Shown piece after piece: positions 32,978-42,965 of a stretch of DNA of 64,000 nucleotides (the stretch's first letter is position 1; the number at the start of each line of letters is the position of its first letter). Both the position numbers and the translations under genes were made by a program. Location of the stretch: NCBI RefSeq assembly GCF_014205765.1, contig NZ_JACIIZ010000012.1:186001-250000 (forward strand), in the 5' to 3' direction. Source of the DNA: Nitrospirillum iridis (GTDB taxonomy: Bacteria; Pseudomonadota; Alphaproteobacteria; Azospirillales; Azospirillaceae). The notes beneath the pieces are model-generated. The model ran no database searches. It had not been told where the DNA came from and worked only from the letters and a program-made list of their open reading frames with translations.

Positions 32978-33169
32978 ATGCGTACGACACTCGCGCTTGA
33001 TGATGACCTGGTGGCCAAGGCGCAATCCTTCACTGGCCTGAAGGAAAAGGCCGAATTGGTGCGTGAGGCCCTGAAGGCCCTGATCGAGCGCGAAACCGCC
33101 CGAAGGCTTGCGCTCCTGGGCGGCAGCGAGCCGGAGCTGGAGACGGCATCCCGGCGGCGTCCTGAATGA
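32978..33169 (+). CDS. vapB: VapB-type antitoxin
   Basis: The 63-residue protein begins MRTTLALDDDLVAKAQ, then GLKEKAELVREALKALIERE, the ribbon-helix-helix layout of short VapB proteins (DUF2191 type), with a C-terminal tail (ALLGGSEPELE) for toxin contact. GGAGG precedes the ATG by 7 bases. The stop overlaps vapC by 4 bases. Confidence 0.88.
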   Translation: MRTTLALDDDLVAKAQSFTGLKEKAELVREALKALIERETARRLALLGGSEPELETASRRRPE

Positions 33170-33537
33170 TCCTGGTGGACAGTTCCATCTGGGTCGACCA
33201 CCTGCGGCAGGGTGATCCGGTCTTGAGCCGATTGCTGAATGAAGGGCGCGTGCTTGCCCATCCGTTCATCCTGGGTGAGCTGGCGCTTGGCAATTTGCGC
33301 CAGCGGGACGAAATCCTTGGACTCCTTGCCGATCTGCCGCAAGCGGTGGTCGCCCGCGAGGGTGAAGTCCTGCATTTCATCCGTGAGCATGCCCTGTCAG
33401 GCTCCGGTATCGGCTATGTGGACGCGCACTTGCTGGCGGCGACGCGGCTCACCAGCGGCACGGCCCTGTGGACACGCGACAAGCGGCTGGCACAGACGGC
33501 GGAGCGCCTGAAACTCCATGCCGGCGTACTACATTGA
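33166..33537 (+). CDS. vapC: VapC PIN-domain ribonuclease toxin
   Basis: The 123-residue toxin keeps all four acidic positions: Asp5 (ILVDSSIWVD), Glu39 (ILGELALG), Asp86 (GIGYVDAHLLA) and Asp105 (LWTRDKRL). It should be an active, Mg-dependent endoribonuclease, usually aimed at tRNA or rRNA. It is the only toxin gene in the window with no visible damage, and the module sits inside a direct-repeat duplication. Confidence 0.92.
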   Translation: MILVDSSIWVDHLRQGDPVLSRLLNEGRVLAHPFILGELALGNLRQRDEILGLLADLPQAVVAREGEVLHFIREHALSGSGIGYVDAHLLAATRLTSGTALWTRDKRLAQTAERLKLHAGVLH

Positions 33538-33566
33538 CGGCGCGGAAGGTGCGGAAGGCCACGCTG

Positions 33567-33644
33567 GCTTGAAGGGTCCGCCCCCGGGGACCGGGCCCCG
33601 GTGCGGACGGGGATTCGGTGGGGAGGGAGAAGATGATCCGCCTG
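33567..33644 (+). repeat. Right direct repeat, running into thpR
   Basis: This is the counterpart of 32771-32831. It begins 30 bases after vapC and extends over the thpR ribosome site and first four codons. It includes the extra segment 33607-33623 that is missing on the left. The imperfect stem TCCGCcCCCGGGG / CCCCGGtGCGGA lies within it. Confidence 0.85.
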
Positions 33645-34229
33645 TTCGTGGGTCTGGCGATGCCGGAAGCGGTGCGCAACACCCTGTCCCGCTTGGCCGG
33701 CGGCCTGCCCGGGGCCCGTTGGGTGCGGCCGGAAAACCATCATCTGACCTTGCGTTTCATCGGCGAGGTGGATGAGGGCGTGGCGCAGGATGTGGATGAG
33801 GCGCTGGACCTGGTGACGGCGCCCCCCTTCGCCCTGACGCTGGACGGGCTGGGCCATTTCGGCCAGGGCGTGCGGGCCCGCACCCTGTGGGCCGGGGTGG
33901 GCCCCGAGCCGGCCCTGGACCACCTGCAGGCCAAGGTGGAGAGTGCCGTGGTGCGGACGGGACTGCCGGCGGAGACGCGCAAGTTCAGCCCCCATGTCAC
34001 CCTGGCGACCCTGGGCCGGGATACCCCCCCGGCGCGCCTTGGCCGTTTCCTGGAGGAATACGGCCTGTTCCAGGCGGGCCCGTTCCCGGTGGACCAGTTC
34101 ATCCTTTATGAAAGCGTGCTGGGTCGCCAGGGCAGCACCTATCACGCCCTGCGCTCCTACCCGCTGGGCGGTTGGCGGCCAGAGCGGGCGGCCAATGGGG
34201 ATGATGATGGGGGCGAGGACGGCGCATAG
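33633..34229 (+). CDS. thpR: RNA 2',3'-cyclic phosphodiesterase (ThpR/LigT)
   Basis: The 198-residue 2H-phosphoesterase has both HxT motifs, HHLTLRFIGEV near residue 38 and SPHVTLATLG near 125. It opens 2',3'-cyclic phosphate ends of RNA. ATG 33633 is chosen (GGAGGGAGAAG upstream); an in-frame GTG at 33618 would add five residues. The acidic C-terminal tail (DDDGGEDGA) is unusual. The upstream region is duplicated around the VapBC module, so its original promoter may have been displaced. Confidence 0.92.
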   Translation: MIRLFVGLAMPEAVRNTLSRLAGGLPGARWVRPENHHLTLRFIGEVDEGVAQDVDEALDLVTAPPFALTLDGLGHFGQGVRARTLWAGVGPEPALDHLQAKVESAVVRTGLPAETRKFSPHVTLATLGRDTPPARLGRFLEEYGLFQAGPFPVDQFILYESVLGRQGSTYHALRSYPLGGWRPERAANGDDDGGEDGA

Positions 34230-34311
34230 GAACGCGCGGATAATTGCGCATGCGCGACGGTGGCGGATCCCGTATTTCCTCTAAAGTCCCATCGACTCGC
34301 CCCAGCCGGAG

Positions 34312-35043
34312 ATGCGCCCCGCCATGATCCCGCCCGCCCGCCGCACCTTCGTCGCCCTGGACACGCCCGAGCCGAATGCCGCCCGCGCCCTGGCCCAGCG
34401 GCTGGCCGGCCATGTCGGCGGCATCAAACTAGGGCTGGAGTTCTTCTGCGCGGCGGGGCCTGACGGCGTCCGCGCCGTGACCGAGGGGCTGGACCTGCCC
34501 CTGTTCCTGGACCTGAAGCTGCACGACATCCCCAACACCGTGGCGGGCGCCATCCGGGCCGTCATGCCGCTGGCCCCCGCCTTCATCACCCTGCACACCC
34601 TGGGCGGGGCGGCGATGATGCGGGCGGCGGCGGACGCCGCCGACGAAACCGCAACCCAACTGGGGCTACCGCGGCCCAAACTGCTGGGCGTCACCGTGCT
34701 GACCAGCATGAGCGTGCTGGACCTGGCATCGGTGGGTGTGGACCGGCCGGTGGCGGACCAGGTGGCGTTGCTGGCCGACCTCGCCCATGTCGCCGGGCTG
34801 GACGGCGTCGTCTGCTCCCCCAACGAATGCGCCGTGCTGCGCCGGCAACTAGGCCCCAACTTCACCCTGATGGTGCCGGGCATCCGCCCCGTCTGGGCGT
34901 CGGCCAACGACCAGAAGCGCATCATGACCCCGGCGGCCGCCGTGACGGCCGGCGCCACCTACCTGGTCATCGGCCGCCCCATCACCGACGCCCCCGACCC
35001 CGTGCAGGCCGCCCAGCGCATCGTCACCGAGTTGGCGGCGTAA
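34312..35043 (+). CDS. pyrF: Orotidine 5'-phosphate decarboxylase
   Basis: The 243-residue enzyme makes the last step of UMP synthesis. Signatures are FVALDTPE, GGIKLGLEFF, FLDLKLHDIPNTV with catalytic Asp67/Lys69, SPNECAVLR, and the phosphate loop VPGIRP ... YLVIGRPIT. ATG 34312 or 34324 are both possible. pyrF and trpF are neighbours here, as in several Alphaproteobacteria, separated by an intergenic repeat. Confidence 0.95.
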   Translation: MRPAMIPPARRTFVALDTPEPNAARALAQRLAGHVGGIKLGLEFFCAAGPDGVRAVTEGLDLPLFLDLKLHDIPNTVAGAIRAVMPLAPAFITLHTLGGAAMMRAAADAADETATQLGLPRPKLLGVTVLTSMSVLDLASVGVDRPVADQVALLADLAHVAGLDGVVCSPNECAVLRRQLGPNFTLMVPGIRPVWASANDQKRIMTPAAAVTAGATYLVIGRPITDAPDPVQAAQRIVTELAA

Positions 35044-35078
35044 GGAATACCAGGCCGCCCCCTTAGCCCCCGACCGCG

Positions 35079-35159
35079 GGCGCCGGAAGTTTCTGGGGAG
35101 CACAGCGGACTGGAAACTGAGGATAGCCAAGGCGCGGATGCGCCGCCGACGCTTGAGGA
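35079..35159 (-). repeat. Intergenic hairpin repeat, copy 4 (reverse orientation)
   Basis: On the minus strand it reads CCTCAAGCGTCGGC, hairpin GGCGC-ATCC-GCGCC (35131-35144 on the plus strand), TTGGCTATCCTC, TTTCCAGTCCGCTGTGCTCC, then CCGGCGC. Its end provides the TTGAGGA that serves as trpF ribosome site, so the repeat is built into the trpF leader. Confidence 0.8.
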
Positions 35160-35167
35160 ACACGAAA

Positions 35168-35809
35168 ATGCCCGTCAAGGCGAAGATATGTGGGATCAAT
35201 CATCCCGAGGCGCTGACGGCGGCGGCATCCGGCGGTGCCCGCTATATCGGGCTGGTGTTCTTCGCGAAGTCACCGCGCAACGTCTCGCTGCCCCTGGCGG
35301 CGGAACTGGCGCGCACGGTGCCCACGGGCGTGCGCACCGTGGGCCTGTTCGTCGATCCCACCGACGCCTTCCTGGACCGGGCGCTGGCCCAGGTGCCGCT
35401 GGACCTGATCCAGTTGCACGGCGACGAGACGCCGGAACGGGTCGCCGGGATTCGCGCCGCCCACCGTGTGCCCGTCATGAAGGCGCTGAAGGTGGAAACG
35501 GCGGCCGACCTGGATGCCGCCTCGGCCTATGAACCGGTGGCGGACATGCTGTTGTTCGATGCCAAGCCGCCGAAGGGTTCCGCCCTGCCTGGCGGCAACG
35601 GCGTCGCCTTTGACTGGACCCTGCTGACCGGCCGTCACTGGTCCAAGCCCTGGATGCTGTCCGGCGGCCTGACACCGGAGACGGTGGCCGACGCCATCCG
35701 CATCAGCGGCGCCGCCTCGGTGGATGTGTCGTCCGGCGTGGAGGACAGGCCGGGCCACAAGGACCCGGCCCTCATCCACGCTTTCCTGAACGCCGTGCGC
35801 GGCGCCTAG
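35168..35809 (+). CDS. trpF: Phosphoribosylanthranilate isomerase
   Basis: The 213-residue barrel enzyme of tryptophan synthesis has KAKICGIN with catalytic Cys, LIQLHGDE, LLFDAKPP with catalytic Asp, MLSGGLTPE and VDVSSGVEDRPGHKD. ATG 35168 follows GAGGAA (part of an intergenic repeat) by 8 bases. trpB/trpA, normally next in line, are about 20 kb away on the opposite strand. Confidence 0.95.
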   Translation: MPVKAKICGINHPEALTAAASGGARYIGLVFFAKSPRNVSLPLAAELARTVPTGVRTVGLFVDPTDAFLDRALAQVPLDLIQLHGDETPERVAGIRAAHRVPVMKALKVETAADLDAASAYEPVADMLLFDAKPPKGSALPGGNGVAFDWTLLTGRHWSKPWMLSGGLTPETVADAIRISGAASVDVSSGVEDRPGHKDPALIHAFLNAVRGA

Positions 35810-35816
35810 AGCAGAT

Positions 35817-35844
35817 CGCCCAAAGGTGGAATCGCCTTTGGGCG
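35817..35844 (+). terminator. Hairpin after trpF
   Basis: CGCCCAAAGG (35817-35826) pairs perfectly with CCTTTGGGCG (35835-35844) around an 8-base loop; the flanking AGCAG/CTGCT extends the symmetry. There is no T-run, so termination is likely but not certain. ATACCAGCGGCAT, seen also in repeat copy 1, follows at 35883. Confidence 0.55.
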
Positions 35845-35930
35845 TGAAGCTGCTCGCGGACAGACTCAGCTATAGCCGACGATACCAGCGGCATGGGCCG
35901 TTTCGCCCCGACAGCCCAGCCCGCACTGGG

Positions 35931-38165
<2,235 letters not shown>

Positions 38166-38225
38166 TCACAACGGGGATGCGACAGCAGCTATCATATTAA
38201 AAAACGTGCAACAAACTAATTAACT

Positions 38226-38251
38226 CTATAATTCTCATAGGGAAAATCTAT
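38226..38251. promoter_or_regulatory. OxyR-type binding site upstream of katG
   Basis: CTAT-N7-ATAG-N7-CTAT (38226-38229, 38237-38240, 38248-38251) reproduces three of the four tetranucleotides of the OxyR consensus at exact spacing; the fourth position reads ACTA. It lies in a markedly AT-rich 190-base region between oxyR and katG. Confidence 0.7.
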
Positions 38252-38274
38252 AACAGAAGTAAATTTGGTGCGGA

Positions 38275-38291
38275 TCGCAATAGAATTGCGA
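38275..38291. promoter_or_regulatory. Second palindrome in the katG upstream region
   Basis: TCGCAAT-AGA-ATTGCGA has perfect 7-bp arms. It lies 24 bases from the OxyR-type site and just downstream of the oxyR stop codon side. It may be another regulator site, or a weak oxyR terminator on the minus strand. Confidence 0.45.
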
Positions 38292-38363
38292 CGCAACAAT
38301 TAACATACGCTCACATCGCGGCGACAATAATTTGTGCGGCGCGAAATGGCGTGGGCTGTGGAT

Positions 38364-39251
38364 TTATCGTCGCGCCTCTCGCATCGCCTGGGCCAGATGG
38401 CGATACGTGGCGCTGAGCGCGGCGCCGCTGCGCCAGGCCAGGACGATCTGGCGCTTGGCATTCGGGTCCGACAAGATCCGGGTGGTCACATGCAGGCCGT
38501 TCAGCAAACCGGCCTGCACCGCCATTTCCGGCAGCAGGGTGACGCCCAGGCGGTTGTCGACCAGATGGACCAGGGTCTGCAAGGTCGAGGCCGACATGGC
38601 CTGGCGTTGCAGGTCGGCGCGGCCGCACAGCGACAGGGCGTGGTCGCGCAGGCAATGGCCATCGGGCAGCAGCAGCAGGCGCTCCGTCCAGTCGGCCTCC
38701 GTCGGCGTGGCCAGGCCGCCCACCGGGTCCTCCACATGGAAGGCCAGCATCAGCGGATCGTCGAACAGGACATCGTAGTCCAGGGCGGCACACGGATAGG
38801 GCAGCGCCAGGATGGCGCAATCCAGTTCGCCCCGCCCCAGCGCGGTGCACAGCGAGGCGCTGAACTCTTCCCGGACATGAAGCTCCAGCAGGGGATAGCT
38901 GCTGGCGAATTTGGGCAACAGGCAAGGCAGCAGGAAGGGCCCCACGGTGGGAATGATGCCCAGGCGGAGGACGCCGGCCAGGGCCCCGTCGCCATGGCCG
39001 ATGTTGCCCAGGTCCTGCGCCACCCGCAGCAGTTCCCTGGCCTTCTCCACCACCTGTTCGCCGACGGCGGTGAAGGCCACCATGCGACGCGTCCGCTCCA
39101 CCAGCCGCAGCCGCAGCACTGTCTCCAGTTCCTGGATGCTGGAGGACAGCGCGGCCTGGGTGACGTTGCACGACTCCGCCGCCCGGCTGAAATTCCGGTG
39201 CTCGTGGAGATGCACCAGGTAACGCAGTTGCTTGAGGCTAGGCAGGGTCAT
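38364..39251 (-). CDS. oxyR: OxyR peroxide-sensing LysR-type regulator
   Basis: The 295-residue protein has the LysR helix-turn-helix (FSRAAESCNVTQAALSSSIQ) and the OxyR-specific sensor motif PDGHCLRDHALSLCG, with Cys200 and Cys209 spaced as the redox pair (C199/C208) of E. coli OxyR. GIIPTVGPFLLPCLLP is another OxyR signature. Oxidation by peroxide forms the disulfide and activates target genes. Both the adjacent katG and the CTAT/ATAG site support this. Confidence 0.93.
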   Translation of the reverse strand: MTLPSLKQLRYLVHLHEHRNFSRAAESCNVTQAALSSSIQELETVLRLRLVERTRRMVAFTAVGEQVVEKARELLRVAQDLGNIGHGDGALAGVLRLGIIPTVGPFLLPCLLPKFASSYPLLELHVREEFSASLCTALGRGELDCAILALPYPCAALDYDVLFDDPLMLAFHVEDPVGGLATPTEADWTERLLLLPDGHCLRDHALSLCGRADLQRQAMSASTLQTLVHLVDNRLGVTLLPEMAVQAGLLNGLHVTTRILSDPNAKRQIVLAWRSGAALSATYRHLAQAMREARR

Positions 39252-39363
39252 CGCTGGCGTCTTGGGTGGGGCCGGGAACGCGCCATCCTATACGCAAACG
39301 ACTAAAATTGGAATTATTCTAATTAAAAATCACACCACTGGCATCATCGCGGCGGACGGAACC

Positions 39364-40407
39364 TCACGCCCCTGGCACGCCACGGCTGGTGGAGTATTCG
39401 AAGTGCAGCGCCTCGCCCGGGTGGACCAGGGGGTGGATCGCATGCACGGCCATGGCGGCCTCGGCGAAGCCGCAGAGGATCAGCTTCACCTTACCGGGGT
39501 ATGTGGCGATGTCGCCGATGGCGAAGATGCCGGGCACGTTGGTGGCCATGGTGGCCGGGTTCACGGCCACGTGGTGGTGTTCCACGTTCAGGCCCCAGCT
39601 GGCGATGGGCCCCAAATCCATGGCCAGGCCGAAGAAGGCCAGCAGCGCGTCGGCGGGCAAGGTCTTTTCCACGCCGTCCAGCGTCGCCACCCGCACGCCG
39701 GTCAGCTGGCCCGAGGCGCCTTCCAGCCCGGCCAGCTGGTAGGGCACCACCATGTCGATGACGCCGTCCTTGGCCAGCTGGTCCAGGCGGGCGGCACTTT
39801 CGGGGGCCGCGCGGAACTTGGCGCGGCGGTGCACCACCATCACGCGCTCCGCCACCTCCGACAGCGACAGGGCCCAGTCCACGGCGCTGTCGCCACCGCC
39901 GGCGATGACCACGCGCTTGCCGGCGAAATCCTGGCGGCGGCGCACCAGATAATGCACCGACTTGCCCTCATAGTCGGCCAGGCCATCCAGCGGCGGCTTG
40001 TTGGGGCCGAAGGCGCCGCAGCCAGCGGCGACCACCACGGCGCGGGCGTCGATGATGGTGCCCTTGTCGGTGCCCACCAGCCAACGGCCACCCTCACCCG
40101 GGGTCAGGGTGGTGACCTGCTGGCCCAGATGATAGGTGGGCTTGAAGGGGGCGGCCTGTTCGGCCAGGCGGTCGATCAGGGTGGCCGCTTCCACCTGGGG
40201 ATAACCCGGAATGTCGTAGATGGGCTTTTCCGGGTACAGCGCTGTGCATTGACCGCCCACCATGTCCAGGGCGTCCACCACGTGGCAGTCCAGCTTCAGC
40301 ATGCCGCATTCGAAGATGGCGAACAGACCCACCGGGCCGGCGCCGATGATGCAGACGTCGGTGCGGTGGGTGTCGCCGGGGATGAGGGACTGCGGATGGC
40401 TGGACAT
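39364..40407 (-). CDS. Ferredoxin/flavodoxin-NADP+ reductase (thioredoxin-reductase-like)
   Basis: The 347-residue flavoprotein has an FAD site DVCIIGAGPVGLF, then MVGGQCTALYPEKPIYDIPG, an NADPH site VVIAGGGDSAVDWAL, and FAIGDIATYPGKVKLI at the second FAD contact. There is no CxxC pair, so it is the type-2 ferredoxin-NADP reductase (YumC-like), not a thioredoxin reductase. ATG 40407 opens the protein; a longer frame upstream is not supported. It may supply or drain electrons for oxidative-stress defence, given its oxyR/katG neighbours. Confidence 0.9.
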   Translation of the reverse strand: MSSHPQSLIPGDTHRTDVCIIGAGPVGLFAIFECGMLKLDCHVVDALDMVGGQCTALYPEKPIYDIPGYPQVEAATLIDRLAEQAAPFKPTYHLGQQVTTLTPGEGGRWLVGTDKGTIIDARAVVVAAGCGAFGPNKPPLDGLADYEGKSVHYLVRRRQDFAGKRVVIAGGGDSAVDWALSLSEVAERVMVVHRRAKFRAAPESAARLDQLAKDGVIDMVVPYQLAGLEGASGQLTGVRVATLDGVEKTLPADALLAFFGLAMDLGPIASWGLNVEHHHVAVNPATMATNVPGIFAIGDIATYPGKVKLILCGFAEAAMAVHAIHPLVHPGEALHFEYSTSRGVPGA

Positions 40408-40633
40408 GGTCTGGACGGGCTCCTGGCACGGCACGCGGTGACCGGCGGCGCCAGGTGCTGCGGGCGCGCAGGGCCGGTCGGCGGTTCGGGTGCCTTTCAT
40501 CACGCGATTTGATGCGCTAATCAACTGTCCAGTTTGCGGGACCAATTCGCGCAGGCGGCTTGACGGCGCTTGCTCCGGTAACATGCGCCGCCGCAGACTC
40601 CGCTTCCCATCCCGGCCACCGCCCAGAAAGCCC

Positions 40634-41110
40634 ATGCCCCACGTCCTGACCCTAGACCTGGCCGATGAGGCGGCGACGGCACGGCTGGCCGCCACGCTGG
40701 GCCGGCTGCTGACCACCGGCGACGTGGTCGCCCTGTCGGGCGACCTGGGCGCCGGCAAGTCCGCCTTCGCCCGCCATCTGATCCGCAGCCTGGGCGATGC
40801 CGACGAAGAGGTGCCCAGCCCCACCTTCACCCTGGTGCAGACCTATGACCTGCCGGGTTTCCCCCTTTGGCACTTCGACCTGTACCGCCTGACGGCGCCG
40901 GACGAGGTGCTGGAACTGGGGTGGGAGGAGGTGCGGCATGAGGGCGTGGCCCTGGTGGAATGGCCCGCCCGCCTGGGGGCGCTGCTGCCCGCCGACCGGC
41001 TTGACCTCGACCTCGCCATCACCGGACCCGAAAGCCGCCGCGCCACCCTGACGGGCCACGGCGCCTGGACCGCCCGCCTGGCCACCGCTTGGGAAGGTTT
41101 TAAGCCATGA
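40634..41110 (+). CDS. tsaE: TsaE, tRNA t6A synthesis ATPase
   Basis: The 158-residue P-loop ATPase (formerly YjeE) has Walker A SGDLGAGKS (35-43), then VPSPTFTLVQTYD and LWHFDLYRL, and VEWPARLG. It drives turnover of the TsaBD complex that makes N6-threonylcarbamoyladenosine in tRNA. It is the first gene of a tight run with amgK, murU, addB and addA; its stop overlaps the amgK start (ATGA). Confidence 0.94.
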   Translation: MPHVLTLDLADEAATARLAATLGRLLTTGDVVALSGDLGAGKSAFARHLIRSLGDADEEVPSPTFTLVQTYDLPGFPLWHFDLYRLTAPDEVLELGWEEVRHEGVALVEWPARLGALLPADRLDLDLAITGPESRRATLTGHGAWTARLATAWEGFKP

Positions 41111-42162
41111 GACGCGACACGCCCCCGCGCGAGACCGTCATCCGCCAGTTCCTGGAGCGATCCGGCTGGGGCACCGCCCGGCGGCGGCCCATGGGCGCCG
41201 ACTGGTCGGCCCGGCGGTATGAACGCCTGGCCCTGCCCGGAAAAGGCGATGGCAACGGCGGCGGCGGCGCCACCGCCATCCTGATGGACTGCCGCGACAT
41301 GGTGGCCGCCAGCCAGGTGCCGCCCTTCGTCCAGATCGCCGGTCTCTTGCGCGACTGCGCCCTGTCATCCCCGGTCATCCTGGCGGGCGACGAACCGCAG
41401 GGCCTGCTGCTGATCGAGGATTTCGGCGACGACGACTACGCCCGCTTGCTGGATGGCGGGGACGTGCCGTGGGGCCCGCTGTACGAGGTGGCGACCGACG
41501 TGCTGGTCGCCCTGCACCAGCGCTTCATCCCGGCGACGGCGCCGGACCTGCCGCGCTACGACATGGGCCTGTTCCGCGACCAGGTCATGCTGTTCGCCGA
41601 CGCCTTCGCCCCGGCTGTGCGCGGCGGCACCCTGCCCGCCGGCGCCTGGGACGCGCTGGCCGAGGCGTGGGAAGGGGTGTTGCCCGCCGCCTTGACGCTG
41701 CCCCCCAGCCTGCTGCTGCGCGACTACCACCCCGGCAACCTGATGCGCCTGGCGGGCCGGTCCGGCGTGGCCGCCTGCGGCCTGCTGGATTTCCAGGACG
41801 GCGGCATCGGCCCACGCGCCTATGATCTGGTGTCCCTGCTGGAGGACGCGCGCCGCGACGTGCCGGCGGATCTGCGCCAGGCCATGACGCGTCGCTATCT
41901 GGCGGCCTTCCCCGGCATCGACGAGACCGCCTTCGCGGCGTCCACCGCCATCCTGGGCGCCGTGCGCCACGCCCGTATCCTGGGCCGGGTGGCGCAGCTG
42001 GCGGAGGCCACAACCGGCGCGCCGCAGCTGTCCTTCCTGCCCCGGGTGTGGGGCCAGTTCACCGGCGCCATCCGCCACCCCGCCCTGTCCCCCATTGCCC
42101 ATTGGGTGGAACGCCATCTGCCCGCTAATCTCGATGCCGATACCATCGTCCGGAGTTTCTGA
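41107..42162 (+). CDS. amgK: AmgK-like anomeric MurNAc/GlcNAc kinase
   Basis: The 351-residue protein belongs to the aminoglycoside-phosphotransferase fold: RRYERLALPG at the start, LLRDYHPGNLM (catalytic loop with Asp), GLLDFQDGGIGPRAYDL (metal-binding DFQ). The next gene encodes a MurU-like uridylyltransferase. The amgK-murU pair forms the peptidoglycan-recycling shunt that turns MurNAc into UDP-MurNAc and bypasses fosfomycin-sensitive MurA. The call rests on family plus neighbour; specificity is not visible from sequence. Confidence 0.85.
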   Translation: MRRDTPPRETVIRQFLERSGWGTARRRPMGADWSARRYERLALPGKGDGNGGGGATAILMDCRDMVAASQVPPFVQIAGLLRDCALSSPVILAGDEPQGLLLIEDFGDDDYARLLDGGDVPWGPLYEVATDVLVALHQRFIPATAPDLPRYDMGLFRDQVMLFADAFAPAVRGGTLPAGAWDALAEAWEGVLPAALTLPPSLLLRDYHPGNLMRLAGRSGVAACGLLDFQDGGIGPRAYDLVSLLEDARRDVPADLRQAMTRRYLAAFPGIDETAFAASTAILGAVRHARILGRVAQLAEATTGAPQLSFLPRVWGQFTGAIRHPALSPIAHWVERHLPANLDADTIVRSF

Positions 42163-42166
42163 CGCG

Positions 42167-42961
42167 ATGCCCGCCGTTGCCCGACCGCTTTCCTTCACCC
42201 CCACCACCCCCGTTCCCCATACCGCCATGGTGCTGGCCGCCGGCCTGGGCCTGCGCATGCGCCCGCTGACCCTGACGCGGCCCAAGCCGCTGGTGGAGGT
42301 GGGGGGCGCCCCCCTGCTGGACCATGCGCTGGACCGGCTGGCGGAAAGCGGTGTCGCCCGCGCCGTGGTCAACACCCACCATCTGGGCGGCATGATCGAG
42401 AGCCACCTGGCCGGCCGCCAGAGCCCCGCCATCACCCTGTCGCCGGAAGCGGACCTGCTGGAAACGGGCGGTGGTGTGCGCCATGCCCTGCCCCACCTGG
42501 GCACCGACCCCATCTTCGTCGTCAACGCCGACATCCTGTGGCTGGACGGGCCGATACCGGCCCTGAAGCGCCTGGCCGCCACCTGGGATCCCGCGATCAT
42601 GGACGCGCTGCTGCTGCTGATGCCCACGGTCGCCGCCGTCGGCTATGACGGCCCCGGCGATTACCACATGGACTCCGATGGCCTGCTGCGCCACCGCGCG
42701 GAGGATGAGCTGGCGCCCTTCGTCTTCGCCGGCGTGCACATCGTGAAGCCGGAACTGTACCAGGCCATCACCGAGACCCGGTTTTCCAACCTGGCGCTCT
42801 GGCATCGGGCGGAAGAGGCGGGCCGCCTCTACGGCATGCGCCATGACGGCGTGTGGTTCCATGTCGGCACGCCGGAGGCGGTGGACGAGGTCAACACGCT
42901 GCTGGGCCACCCCATCCCGCATGTCGCCAGGCTGAGCCAGCCGCGCAAGGCCGAGCCCTGA
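42167..42961 (+). CDS. murU: MurU-like MurNAc-1-phosphate uridylyltransferase
   Basis: The 264-residue nucleotidyltransferase has TAMVLAAGLGLRMRPLT and KPLVEVGGAPLLDHAL for nucleotide binding, LLETGGGVRHALPHLG, VVNADILW for the metal-binding Asp, and WFHVGTPEAVDEV at the end. It follows amgK by 4 bases. It would make UDP-MurNAc from MurNAc-1-phosphate. ATG 42167 is chosen because upstream in-frame sequence overlaps amgK. Confidence 0.87.
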   Translation: MPAVARPLSFTPTTPVPHTAMVLAAGLGLRMRPLTLTRPKPLVEVGGAPLLDHALDRLAESGVARAVVNTHHLGGMIESHLAGRQSPAITLSPEADLLETGGGVRHALPHLGTDPIFVVNADILWLDGPIPALKRLAATWDPAIMDALLLLMPTVAAVGYDGPGDYHMDSDGLLRHRAEDELAPFVFAGVHIVKPELYQAITETRFSNLALWHRAEEAGRLYGMRHDGVWFHVGTPEAVDEVNTLLGHPIPHVARLSQPRKAEP

Positions 42962-42965
42962 GGCC

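Noticed and set aside
38275-38291. Assigning the TCGCAAT palindrome to OxyR
   Set aside because: It lacks the ATAG/CTAT tetranucleotides; the neighbouring site at 38226-38251 fits OxyR much better, so it is listed only as an unassigned palindrome.
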